Shown piece by piece: positions 9,607 to 18,025 of a DNA stretch of 64,000 nt. The DNA is taken from assembly GCF_003258355.1 (NCBI RefSeq), contig NZ_QKPO01000015.1, positions 62,001-126,000 of the forward strand, in the 5' to 3' direction. The notes beneath the pieces are model-generated. The model was not told the DNA's origin and searched no databases. It saw only the letters and a program-made list of their open reading frames with translations. Made by a program: the position numbers and the translations under genes. The stretch comes from Confluentibacter sediminis. GTDB taxonomy: Bacteria > Bacteroidota > Bacteroidia > Flavobacteriales > Flavobacteriaceae. Every line of letters starts with the position of its first letter. Position 1 is the first letter of the stretch.

Positions 9607-10311
9607 TTACAATAACGAAATTTCCTCATTAACTTGTAATTTAAATCGTTTCTTGAATAGAAACACACCCAAATACATAAAAGGTGTATCGAAAATGGCA
9701 ATCAGCCATTTAAATACGACGCCACTTATTAATAAGCCGCTAAATTTCTCCCATTCTATAATATCAAACGAGCACAATAAAAATACAATGGTAAAGGTGT
9801 CTAAAAATTGGGAACAAAAGGTAGAGCCATTATTGCGTAACCACAAGTGTTTCCCTTTGGTTAGTCCTTTCCAGAAATGATAGATTTGAATATCTACAAA
9901 TTGCGCAAACAAATAGGCCAACATACTTGCGGTGACTGCAATAGCTGTGCTGCCAAAAACTGTTTGAAACATCCCATCTGTAACAGGCGACCAACTCGTG
10001 GCTGGCACCGCATCGGAGACCAACACAATACCTAATGAAAAGATAGAGGCAAAAATACCTGCCACTACCACTTGGTTGGCACGCTTTTTACCATAAATTT
10101 CACTGATTAAATCGGTTATTAAAAACGTGATGGGGTACGGCAAAATACCTACAGAAATCTCAAAAAGCTTGGTTCCAAAAACTTCTATATGAAATGGGTA
10201 CCAATAAAAAAATTTCTGAAAAATTAAATTGGAAACGACTAAGGAGGTTATAAATAGCGCACCCAGAAGCATGTATATACGTTGTGCGGCTAGTTTGTCT
10301 TGTATGGTCAT
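9607..10311 (-). CDS. Queuosine precursor transporter (YhhQ/VUT family)
   Basis: Inner-membrane carrier for queuine or preQ precursors used to make the queuosine tRNA modification. About six hydrophobic segments are visible, with the family motif LRNNGSTFCSQFLDT before helix 5 and PYPITFLITDLISEIYGKKRA in the middle. An upstream in-frame ATG at 10356 adds 15 residues; I prefer ATG 10311 (MTIQDKLAAQR), which leaves room for promoters before the divergent folK gene. Family assignment is firm; the precise substrate is inferred. Confidence 0.85.
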   Translation of the reverse strand: MTIQDKLAAQRIYMLLGALFITSLVVSNLIFQKFFYWYPFHIEVFGTKLFEISVGILPYPITFLITDLISEIYGKKRANQVVVAGIFASIFSLGIVLVSDAVPATSWSPVTDGMFQTVFGSTAIAVTASMLAYLFAQFVDIQIYHFWKGLTKGKHLWLRNNGSTFCSQFLDTFTIVFLLCSFDIIEWEKFSGLLISGVVFKWLIAIFDTPFMYLGVFLFKKRFKLQVNEEISLL

Positions 10312-10383
10312 ATCAGATTGTGAATAAATAGGTCTTGTAAATATAAAGGAAACCATTTACTTTTTATTATTTTGCCATAACTT

Positions 10384-11511
10384 ATGGGACTACCAACAAC
10401 ATTTCATATTGCTTTAGGCAGTAATAAAGGTGATAAATTTAAAAACCTTCAGGACGCTGTAAATGCCATTCACAACACTATTGGGCAAATAAAATCCATC
10501 TCAAGGGTTTATAAATCGCCTGCTTTGGGTTTTGATGGTGACGATTTTTTTAATGCTGTTTTAATTGTGGAAAGTGTTTTAGAAGCGGAAACCTTATTAC
10601 AAGCATTACTGACTATTGAAAAAGGGTTGGGCAGAGAAAGAAACCATTCAGGGGTTTATGAAGCGCGCCCGATAGATTTGGACATTATTTTTGCAGAAAA
10701 CCGCATTTTAAATACCTCAACACTTAAAGTTCCGCACCCAGAACTGGCAAAGCGCCGGTTTGTTTTACAACCGCTGCATGACTTGGACTCCAAATTAAAA
10801 CATCCTGAAAACCATAAGGAGATTTCAGAGTTATTGGAAACCTGCGAGGACAACTCCGTTTTAGAAACCATTAATATTTGGTTAAAAAACCCCAGTAAAG
10901 CCTACAACTTTTCAAAATATAATTACATCGCTATTGAAGGCAATATTGGTGCGGGAAAAACCAGTTTAGCGACCCAAATAGCACATGATTTTAATGCCAA
11001 ACTGATTTTAGAACGTTTTGCCGACAATCCGTTTTTATCTAAGTTTTACGAAGATGCTAAGCGTTTTGCTTTTACTTTGGAAATGTCTTTTTTAGCGGAC
11101 CGCTACCAACAAATTACCGACGATTTATCGCAGCTCGATTTGTTTAAAGACTTTATTATTAGCGATTACGACGTGTTTAAATCGCTTATCTTCTCGAAAA
11201 TCACCTTGCAAGAGGATGAGTTTAATTTGTACCGCAAGCTGTTTTACTTAATGTACAAAGACATTACGAAACCGGACTTGTATGTGTTTTTACACCAAAG
11301 CACAGAACGCTTGCAAAAAAACATTAAAAGCCGTGGACGTGCTTACGAACTCAACATCCAAAACGAGTATCTGGAAAAAATAAACACGGGTTATTTGGAA
11401 TTTTTAAAAAGCCAAACAGATGTGAACGTCAAAATCATTGATATTTCTGACAGGGATTTTATTGAAAACCGTTCGGATTATTTGTGGGTTTTGGAGGAGA
11501 TTTGTGGGTAG
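10384..11511 (+). CDS. folK: Fused HPPK (FolK) and deoxynucleoside kinase
   Basis: Bifunctional protein of 375 residues. Residues 5-135 are 6-hydroxymethyl-7,8-dihydropterin pyrophosphokinase (folate pathway), with ALGSNKGDKFKNL at the start and the signature ARPIDLDIIF near 94-103. Residues 178-375 are a deoxynucleoside kinase (dNK/dCK type) with P-loop EGNIGAGKTSL at 185-195, then LERFADNPFL and the LADRYQQ motif; it salvages deoxynucleosides to dNMPs. I recall this fusion from other Bacteroidota. It transcribes away from the queuosine transporter. The accessory restriction-modification region begins just downstream; 11512-11768 shows no gene. Confidence 0.92.
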   Translation: MGLPTTFHIALGSNKGDKFKNLQDAVNAIHNTIGQIKSISRVYKSPALGFDGDDFFNAVLIVESVLEAETLLQALLTIEKGLGRERNHSGVYEARPIDLDIIFAENRILNTSTLKVPHPELAKRRFVLQPLHDLDSKLKHPENHKEISELLETCEDNSVLETINIWLKNPSKAYNFSKYNYIAIEGNIGAGKTSLATQIAHDFNAKLILERFADNPFLSKFYEDAKRFAFTLEMSFLADRYQQITDDLSQLDLFKDFIISDYDVFKSLIFSKITLQEDEFNLYRKLFYLMYKDITKPDLYVFLHQSTERLQKNIKSRGRAYELNIQNEYLEKINTGYLEFLKSQTDVNVKIIDISDRDFIENRSDYLWVLEEICG

Positions 11512-11768
11512 TTTGGGTTATGGTTGTCGGTTTTGTATAGTATTAGTAAGGAAAATTATGTTATTACTTTTCCACTTAAATGAACTTTTGAGAAAGTTAG
11601 CCCCTTTCGTTTAGCAAACAAATCCCTTAGGATGATAATAGTGGCTGGCTTTGTTCCGTTCTAATTATCAATTCCATATTTTTAATTCAGTTCAGATTGC
11701 GTGGTGGCTAGATATACTATTTTGTAATTTTTGGCTTTAGCAATTGAGCATGAAATTTAGCGTTGGCA

Positions 11769-12728
11769 TTATGCTATAAAAATATGATTTGTAAATAAAG
11801 TATGTGGTGCACTAACTAGATTAATGTCAAATTTCAATGAAGGTTCAACCCTAGAACTTGCATTGTGAATCCTAAAAGATATTTGCCAACCTTCATTTAA
11901 TGATACCAACAATGTAGTAGTTGAATTATCTTGATAAACAATTTCAATTAATCTTGTCGGTAATTTCAGTTTTGGGATTTTAGCTTTAGGTTTTACAGAT
12001 TCAAATGGCAAATTCAAAGTTCCGTATAAATTGTAAGCTTGAATTTCAACTTTTTTGCTGCCTTTAATTACTTTATAAAAATCCTGATTTCCAATCAAAT
12101 ATTGCACAAGATTTTCGGCAACAATATTTGGATTTTCTTTATCAAGTCTTAAAAGTTCTCTTCGGAAAGCGTTTAAAATTTTAATATAAACAACTTCGTG
12201 CATATTTTCAATCGAAGTCCATTTCGTTGATTTGTCCTTTGCTCTTAAACTTGTCAACATATCAAAAATTGGCTTAATTTCGTTAAAATAGCTTTGTGAA
12301 CACGGCACTCCCAACCACTTTTCGCCAAAGTCAATGCTTAATGATAATCGAGAATGTTTTACCGCTCTGTGATTATTCTTCGCAGAAATTCCAATTTCCC
12401 ATTTTTGAAGAGAACGAATTATTAAAACATCCCGAACATCACCTGTTTGGCCTGCTTGGTCACTGACAATTTCAAGAACCAAAGTATCGCTTTTGTCTAT
12501 TCCATTTGACAATTTAGGTTCAATGTCAATCAAAAAATTAATAGCTGCACTAGCAGTAATTCTAAAAGTGTCTCGATCGTTTTCAACAAAGCTATTAAAA
12601 CAACCTTTTGCATTTTTATAAGGTTCATTTTCTTTAATTGAAATGCTGGTGATGTTTTTTAAACGTTCATAGAATTCTATAAGTAAAGCATATTCAAACG
12701 CTTTTCCATTTACTGTTTGATTCGCCAT
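11769..12728 (-). CDS. Type II restriction endonuclease, HaeIII family (GGCC)
   Basis: 319 residues. The blocks GDVRDVLIIR, KWEIGISAKNNHRAVKHSRL, WLGVPCSQSYFNEIKPIF, LPTRLIEIVY and GWQISFRIHNASSRVEPSL agree with what I know of R.HaeIII, which cuts GG^CC. It is the last gene of a three-gene operon, 3 bp after the methyltransferase, an order that lets methylation precede cutting. It appears full length. Specificity is inferred from the endonuclease family and from the target-recognition region of the methyltransferase. GGCC occurs within this operon and elsewhere in the window, so protection must come from methylation. Confidence 0.88.
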   Translation of the reverse strand: MANQTVNGKAFEYALLIEFYERLKNITSISIKENEPYKNAKGCFNSFVENDRDTFRITASAAINFLIDIEPKLSNGIDKSDTLVLEIVSDQAGQTGDVRDVLIIRSLQKWEIGISAKNNHRAVKHSRLSLSIDFGEKWLGVPCSQSYFNEIKPIFDMLTSLRAKDKSTKWTSIENMHEVVYIKILNAFRRELLRLDKENPNIVAENLVQYLIGNQDFYKVIKGSKKVEIQAYNLYGTLNLPFESVKPKAKIPKLKLPTRLIEIVYQDNSTTTLLVSLNEGWQISFRIHNASSRVEPSLKFDINLVSAPHTLFTNHIFIA

Positions 12729-12731
12729 ACT

Positions 12732-13781
12732 TTAGGATAGTGTATTTTCTAATTCTAATTGCATTATATTGGTTTTAGAAATTTGTTTTTCTGCATTTTC
12801 AATTTGGGATTTGATACTTAACGCCATATGCTTTGCCAGATTAACAGGAACTGCGTTCCCAATCATTTTATAACCGGCCGCTATGTGAGTATAATGAAAA
12901 CTAAATGTATCTGGGAATGTCTGAATTCTTGCACATTCCCTAACACTTAACCTTCTGTATAAATCTTCTTTGCCCTTTACAAACTCACGAACATTTTGTT
13001 CGATAAATTTCATTTTGGGTGCTTGCGGATGAATAGGCGCGTGGCGACCGCCTGCCTGAATAGTGAAAGATTGATCGTCCCAAGTTCTAACTCTATTTCT
13101 TGACATAAACATTGACGAAAATCCGCCAATCATATATTCGTGATTTGAAACTTGACAATTTTCTTTATTGGTTTTATTTCCTTCTTTTGCAGGAACAACG
13201 CTATCTTTCAAATCCATAATTGCTTGTTCTAGCGAAATTTTTTCTTTCACAGGTTTTGGAAATTGGAATTTGAAGTTCAAGTCCTTTCGGATACCTACAA
13301 AAAACACTCTTTTTCGGTCTTGGGGAACATCAAAGTCTGATGCATTAAGTAATTGGAATGATAATTCATATCCAATTCCCGCATTTTTAAACAACTCTTG
13401 TATGTTTTTTAAAGCTTCGCTATGTCTGTTCAAAAGCATTCCACTAACGTTTTCGGCAAGAAAAAACTTTGGTTGTTTAGCTTCCAAGATTCTAATAAAA
13501 TCGTAAAAAAGTTGTCCTCTTTTGTCATTTATTCCACGTAACGACCCAGCTTCACTCCAACTTTGGCAAGGTGGTCCACCAATGATTCCGTCGCATTCTG
13601 GAACTTCGTTAGATTTTATATCAATGATACTTCTTTTATCTAAAATTGTTTTAGGATGATTTTTCTCGTAGGTTTCCCAAATATCTTTGTCATATTCGTT
13701 TGCCCAAATCACATTAAAACCTGCTTTTTGGAATCCTAAATCAAGCCCGCCTGCTCCTGCAAAAAATGATACTATTTTCAT
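12732..13781 (-). CDS. DNA (cytosine-5) methyltransferase, M.HaeIII-like (GGCC)
   Basis: 349 residues; transfers a methyl group from S-adenosylmethionine to C5 of cytosine in the recognition site. Motif I is [17 protein letters not shown], motif [18 protein letters not shown] with catalytic Cys72, motif [12 protein letters not shown], motif [16 protein letters not shown] and motif [11 protein letters not shown]. The target-recognition stretch ([23 protein letters not shown]) is nearly that of M.HaeIII, so GGCC is the likely target. Its ATG overlaps the stop of the XRE gene by 4 bp (ATGA), indicating translational coupling, and the endonuclease follows 3 bp downstream. Confidence 0.93.
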   Translation of the reverse strand: MKIVSFFAGAGGLDLGFQKAGFNVIWANEYDKDIWETYEKNHPKTILDKRSIIDIKSNEVPECDGIIGGPPCQSWSEAGSLRGINDKRGQLFYDFIRILEAKQPKFFLAENVSGMLLNRHSEALKNIQELFKNAGIGYELSFQLLNASDFDVPQDRKRVFFVGIRKDLNFKFQFPKPVKEKISLEQAIMDLKDSVVPAKEGNKTNKENCQVSNHEYMIGGFSSMFMSRNRVRTWDDQSFTIQAGGRHAPIHPQAPKMKFIEQNVREFVKGKEDLYRRLSVRECARIQTFPDTFSFHYTHIAAGYKMIGNAVPVNLAKHMALSIKSQIENAEKQISKTNIMQLELENTLS

Positions 13782-14107
13782 ACTGCTTTTTCTGTTTGAA
13801 GGTTTTTATTTAGTGTTCTGCGATATTCTGCCTTTTCTTCGGCTACTTTTAAGAGTTGTTTTGTACAATTTGTTTCGTATATTCTCTTACCTAGCTGATC
13901 GGTTATATATTCTTCTCCCAACTCTTTGAGGTTGAGTCCAAATATATTTGCCAATTTTGGAAGCCTCTTTTCATCGAAATCCCGAATTCCATTTTCGATT
14001 TTGCTCAAATTGGCAGAATCCAAATTCAGTTTCGCTGCAAGTTGTGTCAGAGTTAAATCCTTTTCGGTTCTCAAAAGTCGAATGTATTCTCCAAATGTTG
14101 TTTTCAT
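13778..14107 (-). CDS. XRE-family controller of the restriction-modification operon
   Basis: 109-residue helix-turn-helix protein; residues 5-62 form a lambda-repressor-like fold ([20 protein letters not shown], then [11 protein letters not shown]). It probably works like a C protein, timing expression of the methyltransferase and endonuclease it precedes. I chose ATG 14107 ([13 protein letters not shown]) over ATG 14119 because the usual N-terminus of these regulators begins [10 protein letters not shown] and because a perfect dyad (14113-14129) covers the upstream ATG and fits as an operator. The C-terminal 40 residues are charged and have no recognised domain. Confidence 0.85.
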   Translation of the reverse strand: MKTTFGEYIRLLRTEKDLTLTQLAAKLNLDSANLSKIENGIRDFDEKRLPKLANIFGLNLKELGEEYITDQLGKRIYETNCTKQLLKVAEEKAEYRRTLNKNLQTEKAV

Positions 14108-14112
14108 AAGAC

Positions 14113-14129
14113 TTGTCATTTTTTGACAA
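14113..14129. promoter_or_regulatory. Candidate operator of the XRE controller (TTGTCA-N5-TGACAA)
   Basis: Perfect 6-bp inverted repeat with a 5-bp AT spacer, 6 bp upstream of the chosen xre ATG. Position, symmetry and half-site length fit an autoregulatory site for the adjacent XRE dimer. No footprint data exist here; the role is inferred. Confidence 0.5.
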
Positions 14130-14517
14130 ATCTAAAACATTTTTATGAATACCCAAGTTGTGTGGTAAGAAAATTTTAGCTCTTTTGTTTTTAAAGCATT
14201 TGCAAAAAACCGAAAGTGCTAAAGTGTGCTGGTGACATATTTTGCTGAATTTTTAATTGAACCAAGATGTAAGCCAATTTCAAAGATATGAATCCGTATC
14301 AATGATTTATATCACTCAATAAGCGAAGTTAGATTTCTCAAGGTTAAGAATCAAACTAAACTGTAAGACAAATTTGTTATTAATAAAGAAGAAGCATTTC
14401 AGAATAATCTATTTGATATCTTCATTAATTACCCCTCTTATCCCATACCCATTTCAGTCTAATTCGTCCTTTCTTCGTACAAACCCCCATTTTTAAAACA
14501 TACACCAAAGCCATCCT

Positions 14518-14550
14518 CGAACAAGACACGAACAAAACTCGAACAAAACC
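14518..14550 (+). repeat. Tandem repeat, 3 x 11 bp (CGAACAARACN)
   Basis: Units CGAACAAGACA, CGAACAAAACT and CGAACAAAACC follow head to tail. The array ends 20 bp before a second array with a 10-bp period. Confidence 0.8.
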
Positions 14551-14570
14551 CCTACTTTTTTAGGACGATG

Positions 14571-14630
14571 GGTCAATACGTGTCAAAGTGTGTCAATATG
14601 TGTCAAAACGTGTCAATATGTGTCATAATT
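14571..14630 (+). repeat. Tandem repeat, 6 x 10 bp (TGTCAAnAyG)
   Basis: Six decamers in a row: GGTCAATACG, TGTCAAAGTG, TGTCAATATG, TGTCAAAACG, TGTCAATATG, TGTCATAATT. The first and last are degenerate. The 10-bp period places every TGTCA on about the same helix face; TGTCA is also the core of the xre operator half-site. Confidence 0.85.
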
Positions 14631-14673
14631 TGGAAATATGCTTTTAATATTGTATTTTGTGAGGTTTTACTTT

Positions 14674-14707
14674 AAAAAATAAAAACCGTCCTTATAAAAG
14701 ACGGTTT
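14674..14707 (-). terminator. Rho-independent terminator of the SDR gene
   Basis: Perfect 8-bp stem AAACCGTC/GACGGTTT with a 9-nt loop, followed on the minus strand by a T-rich tract. It lies about 180 bp beyond the SDR stop codon. Confidence 0.7.
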
Positions 14708-14888
14708 CTAGACGTGTATTTTAATAACAATGGAGGTGGTTCATTATTGACTTTTTGAACCCATTGACGGCTATGTTTTTACTGCCTGTTTACAACATCC
14801 CATCAGGCCATCCACAAAAGACAAAAACAAAACGATAACAACCCTTTCCCATTTGCTATTAATTTGTAAACAGGCCTCTAGTTTCGAA

Positions 14889-15680
14889 TTACATGGAACG
14901 GTGATTGGAGGTGCGTTCTAACAAGGCATTATACATGGTCGCAGCCTTTTTATCAAACTCTTCGGGATGATTTAAATTGTTTTTGACATCTTCCAAACGT
15001 TGGTCTCCCCCTAAAATCACATCAATCTTATTAGTTTGTAAACCTTCCATTGTTTTTTGTGCCACTAATTCCGGGGTATCCATGCTGCCCATTTTAGCAG
15101 ATGCCATCATAGGGGTTGCGGTGGCTGTTGGGTAAACCGTTAGCACTTGAATGGGGAAATCTTTCAATTCCCTTCTTATGGCTTCAGAAAACAACCTAAC
15201 GCCTCCTTTTGTGGCTGCATAAGGGGCATAAAATGGCATCCCAATGAGTCCCAGACCCGAAGATACATTAATAATAGCAGCTTCTTGGCTCTTTTTTAAA
15301 AGCGGTAACACGTGTTTAGTAAGTAGAACCAAGCCAGTAACGTTTATATTTATTTGGGAAACGATATCCTCATCTGAAATAGATTCCAGCTTGCCCGCAC
15401 TCACCACACCGGCATTATTTATTAATACATCCACCTCATCCCATGCGTTTGAGATGGCATTCACAAATCCGTGTATGGCATCTGGTTTGGAGACATCCCC
15501 TTGAAACAACAGAAAACGGGCTTCTGGGAACTCATTTTGTAAAGGTTTCAACTTATCTAAATCCCTACCTATCACTGCAAAGTCCCTCGTTCCTTTTTGG
15601 TACAGCTCATGGATTATCGCTTTTCCTATGCCACTACCTCCGCCTGATATGACGACTTTTTTATTTTCAAAATTTTTCAT
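14889..15680 (-). CDS. Short-chain dehydrogenase/reductase
   Basis: 263-residue classical SDR. GGGSGIG at residues 13-19 binds the dinucleotide, GDVSKPD positions the adenine, NNAG is near 88, and the catalytic Ser (INVSSG) and YAATK Tyr/Lys lie near 143-160. Overall it resembles DltE-like SDRs. The substrate is unknown. It is a single-gene unit with its own terminator, in the accessory zone beside the restriction-modification operon, and has no obvious partner gene. Confidence 0.88.
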   Translation of the reverse strand: MKNFENKKVVISGGGSGIGKAIIHELYQKGTRDFAVIGRDLDKLKPLQNEFPEARFLLFQGDVSKPDAIHGFVNAISNAWDEVDVLINNAGVVSAGKLESISDEDIVSQININVTGLVLLTKHVLPLLKKSQEAAIINVSSGLGLIGMPFYAPYAATKGGVRLFSEAIRRELKDFPIQVLTVYPTATATPMMASAKMGSMDTPELVAQKTMEGLQTNKIDVILGGDQRLEDVKNNLNHPEEFDKKAATMYNALLERTSNHRSM

Positions 15681-16058
15681 GTATAAGTGTTTATTGTTTT
15701 TTAATAGCTATAAGGTGTTACATACTGTTCATCGGCTGGTTGTTTAAACCTATTGTTAATGGCGACGTCCTATCTAGTATTAAATGTATTATTAATTTAT
15801 TCGAAAGACGGTATTCCGACTCCTAATTTTAATCATGCTTTTAAGAGTTTCATAATTATTCTATTTAGACGACATGGATATCTTAACTTACAAAATAGTG
15901 GGTTAAATATATGTTTATTGCCTAAACACCAATTCATAAACAGTGTTATGTCGTACTGATATTTGCTAAACTCTTCAGAAATCGCCTAAATATTAAATAG
16001 GATTAATTCGAAACGACGTATCATCATACTTTAAATTAAAGAGTCAATCATCAAAAAC
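15681..16058. other. Intergenic stretch with no recognised element
   Basis: 378 bp of AT-rich DNA between the start of the SDR gene and the end of ktrB. Short reading frames here lack family resemblance or convincing starts. I see no RNA gene, repeat or clear terminator. Confidence 0.5.
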
Positions 16059-17396
16059 TCATATAGCCAAATCTACTTCCCCTGCTTTTGTTCTCATATT
16101 GTTTCGTCTGGCAAGAATGGCTAACCCAAAAGTTAATACACCCAATCGGCCAACAAACATGACTGCAATGATTACTATTTTCCCAAAAGCGGATAAACTA
16201 CCTGTTACTCCCATACTTAATCCTACGGTTCCTATGGCCGAAGTGGTTTCAAAAAGAATTTGGTCTAACGGAAAATCTTCAGTCATTGCCAATAAAAAAG
16301 TAGAAATAAAAATAACCGAAGCGTAAAGCATAAAAACAGAAGTGGCTACATAAAGTCTTTCCAGAGGAATCTCTTTTCCAAAAAAAGTAACCTGTTTATT
16401 GTTTCGTATTCTGCTCCACATAATCGCCATTAAGGCTGTTAGTGTGGTGGACTTCATACCGCCACCCGTTCCAGATGGCGAGGCTCCTACATACATTAAA
16501 AAAATAACCACAAGCAATATTCCCAGTGAAAAATCACTTATGGGAACCGTATTGAACCCCACTGTTGTAAGTGCCGTCATGGATTGAAAAAACGATACCA
16601 TGAGTTTACTGTCTTCTAATTGACTTATAGAAGGTTCAAAGAAATATATCATAACAGTACCTAGGATTAACAATAACACAATAACACCCAAGATGGTTTT
16701 AGAGGTAAAGGTTATGGCTTTTGTTTTGCCCGAAAGCCGATTCCAAAAATCTGTAACAACAATAAAACCCAACGACCCACAAATGGATAATACTGAAATA
16801 ATGGTATTGATGGAGGTATTGCCAGCAAATTGCTCAAAACTGTCATTGTATAATCCAAACCCTGCCGTACAAAAAGAAGATATACTATGGAAAACACTGC
16901 TCCAGATGGCAAAATTAGGTTCTACACCTGCATTTGTAAAGGCTATATAAAAGCATAACGCTCCAATGGTCTCAATAACAATAGTAAAGATGATGACAGA
17001 TTTCAAAAAATCTTTTATTTCAAAACCTTTGGGCATAGAAAATTCAGCATTTAAAACGCGCTGATGCCAATGGGTTAGTTTACTTTTATTAGATAGTAAA
17101 ATGAAGGATGTAAACGTCATATATCCTATACCTCCTATTTGAATAAGTAACATGACAATGAATTGACCAAACCAATTATAGGTATCAAAAATACTGACTG
17201 TCACCAACCCGGTTGTCGAAATGGCCGATGTAGCAATAAACAAACTATCCAATGCCGAAACTGCCTGTTTATGGAAGAAAGGTACACACAGTAACGCCCA
17301 GCCTATAAACGTATAAGTCATAAATCCGAACAAAATATTTTGTTGGGGCGATAGGGATATTTGAAATTTTCGATATTTTTTAATGAGTGGTATCAT
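16059..17396 (-). CDS. ktrB: KtrB/TrkH-type potassium uptake channel subunit
   Basis: 445-residue inner-membrane K+ translocation subunit. Four M1-P-M2 repeats are visible, each with a selectivity-filter loop: STTGLV near residue 60, CTAGFG near 175, TTVGFN near 280 and GTVGLS near 390. Length and filters fit KtrB rather than longer TrkH. Such channels need a cytoplasmic RCK ring (KtrA/TrkA); none is encoded in this window. Its ATG begins one base after the stop of the 109-residue gene, so translation is likely coupled. It ends an operon downstream of a KdpD/KdpE-like two-component system, which suggests control by K+ or osmotic stress. Confidence 0.9.
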   Translation of the reverse strand: MIPLIKKYRKFQISLSPQQNILFGFMTYTFIGWALLCVPFFHKQAVSALDSLFIATSAISTTGLVTVSIFDTYNWFGQFIVMLLIQIGGIGYMTFTSFILLSNKSKLTHWHQRVLNAEFSMPKGFEIKDFLKSVIIFTIVIETIGALCFYIAFTNAGVEPNFAIWSSVFHSISSFCTAGFGLYNDSFEQFAGNTSINTIISVLSICGSLGFIVVTDFWNRLSGKTKAITFTSKTILGVIVLLLILGTVMIYFFEPSISQLEDSKLMVSFFQSMTALTTVGFNTVPISDFSLGILLVVIFLMYVGASPSGTGGGMKSTTLTALMAIMWSRIRNNKQVTFFGKEIPLERLYVATSVFMLYASVIFISTFLLAMTEDFPLDQILFETTSAIGTVGLSMGVTGSLSAFGKIVIIAVMFVGRLGVLTFGLAILARRNNMRTKAGEVDLAI

Positions 17397-17397
17397 A

Positions 17398-17727
17398 TTA
17401 GTGTAATTGATTTTGTAATTCGGTTAAGTGTTTTTGAAGGCTTGTTAGTTGAACAATTATTTTATCCTTATTCTGCATGGGGATATTTAGATTCTCATAT
17501 AATAACAAGGCAAATTTTACTGTTTGAAGAAAATCTTCAATATTGTTATATAAGTCTACAGAACTCTCGGAGTGGGCAAACCATTTTAAACCTTTTTTTA
17601 TATTATCATTACATTGAAAAATGCTTTTAGCGTTTACATCATAGAGTCTTGAAAATTCTACAATATCAAAGCATAGCAGCACCATCACATCGGTCATTTT
17701 TTTGGTTATTGTTATGTCTCTTTTCAT
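17398..17727 (-). CDS. Small helical protein preceding ktrB, unknown function
   Basis: 109 residues, predicted mostly alpha-helical by eye, with no signal peptide or membrane segment. Heptad-like hydrophobic spacing is seen at the C-terminus (IIVQLTSLQKHLTELQNQL). No family was recognised. The stop codon is one base from the ktrB ATG and the start lies 12 bp after a 51-residue membrane peptide gene, so the three genes are very probably one operon. A regulatory or assembly role for the K+ channel is an inference from context only. Confidence 0.75.
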   Translation of the reverse strand: MKRDITITKKMTDVMVLLCFDIVEFSRLYDVNAKSIFQCNDNIKKGLKWFAHSESSVDLYNNIEDFLQTVKFALLLYENLNIPMQNKDKIIVQLTSLQKHLTELQNQLH

Positions 17728-17739
17728 GAATTGTAATTT

Positions 17740-17895
17740 TTAGAAATGGAAGTATTTGGAGCAATTGTAAATGAGAGTTCCTAAAACTAATATGACAATA
17801 GTTGGTACAATCAAATACTTAGCATCCACATACCAATCGCTAATAAACTCATGTGGTTTGCTGTTATACTCATCATAGAAAAAAACCCGCCACAT
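17740..17895 (-). CDS. 51-residue single-span membrane peptide upstream of ktrB
   Basis: Reads from ATG 17895 to TAA 17740. The N-terminal 26 residues are polar and aromatic (MWRVFFYDEYNSKPHEF), followed by one membrane helix (YLIVPTIVILVLGTLIY) and a short C-terminal tail with one cysteine. It lies between the KdpE-like regulator (130 bp upstream) and the 109-residue gene (12 bp downstream). I recognise no family; size and context recall KdpF-like subunits, but there is no clear sequence likeness. Support comes from the clean reading frame, hydrophobic segment and tight spacing. Confidence 0.55.
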   Translation of the reverse strand: MWRVFFYDEYNSKPHEFISDWYVDAKYLIVPTIVILVLGTLIYNCSKYFHF

Positions 17896-18025
17896 TCTTG
17901 TAAAATTTTAATGCTACAAAGTTCACACGAAAGTGATATGCAAAAAATCAAGGTTTAATGAGATCTTATAAAGATTTTATAAAGAGGACGGCTTATGTCC
18001 CGTAATGCCAGTGGGAGGCATATTA

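Larger units (their letters stand above)
14130..14888. other. Gene-free stretch between the restriction-modification operon and the SDR gene
   Basis: About 760 bp without a supported coding region. It contains an 11-bp tandem repeat (three units), a 10-bp tandem repeat (six units) and the terminator of the SDR gene. No transposase remnant, tRNA or clear flanking direct repeat was seen. Confidence 0.6.

Noticed and set aside
14518-14630. CRISPR array
   Set aside because: Units are 10-11 bp without spacers and no cas genes are present.
11512-14888. Restriction-modification region as part of an integrative element
   Set aside because: No integrase, transposase or flanking direct repeat could be identified; only the accessory nature is supported.
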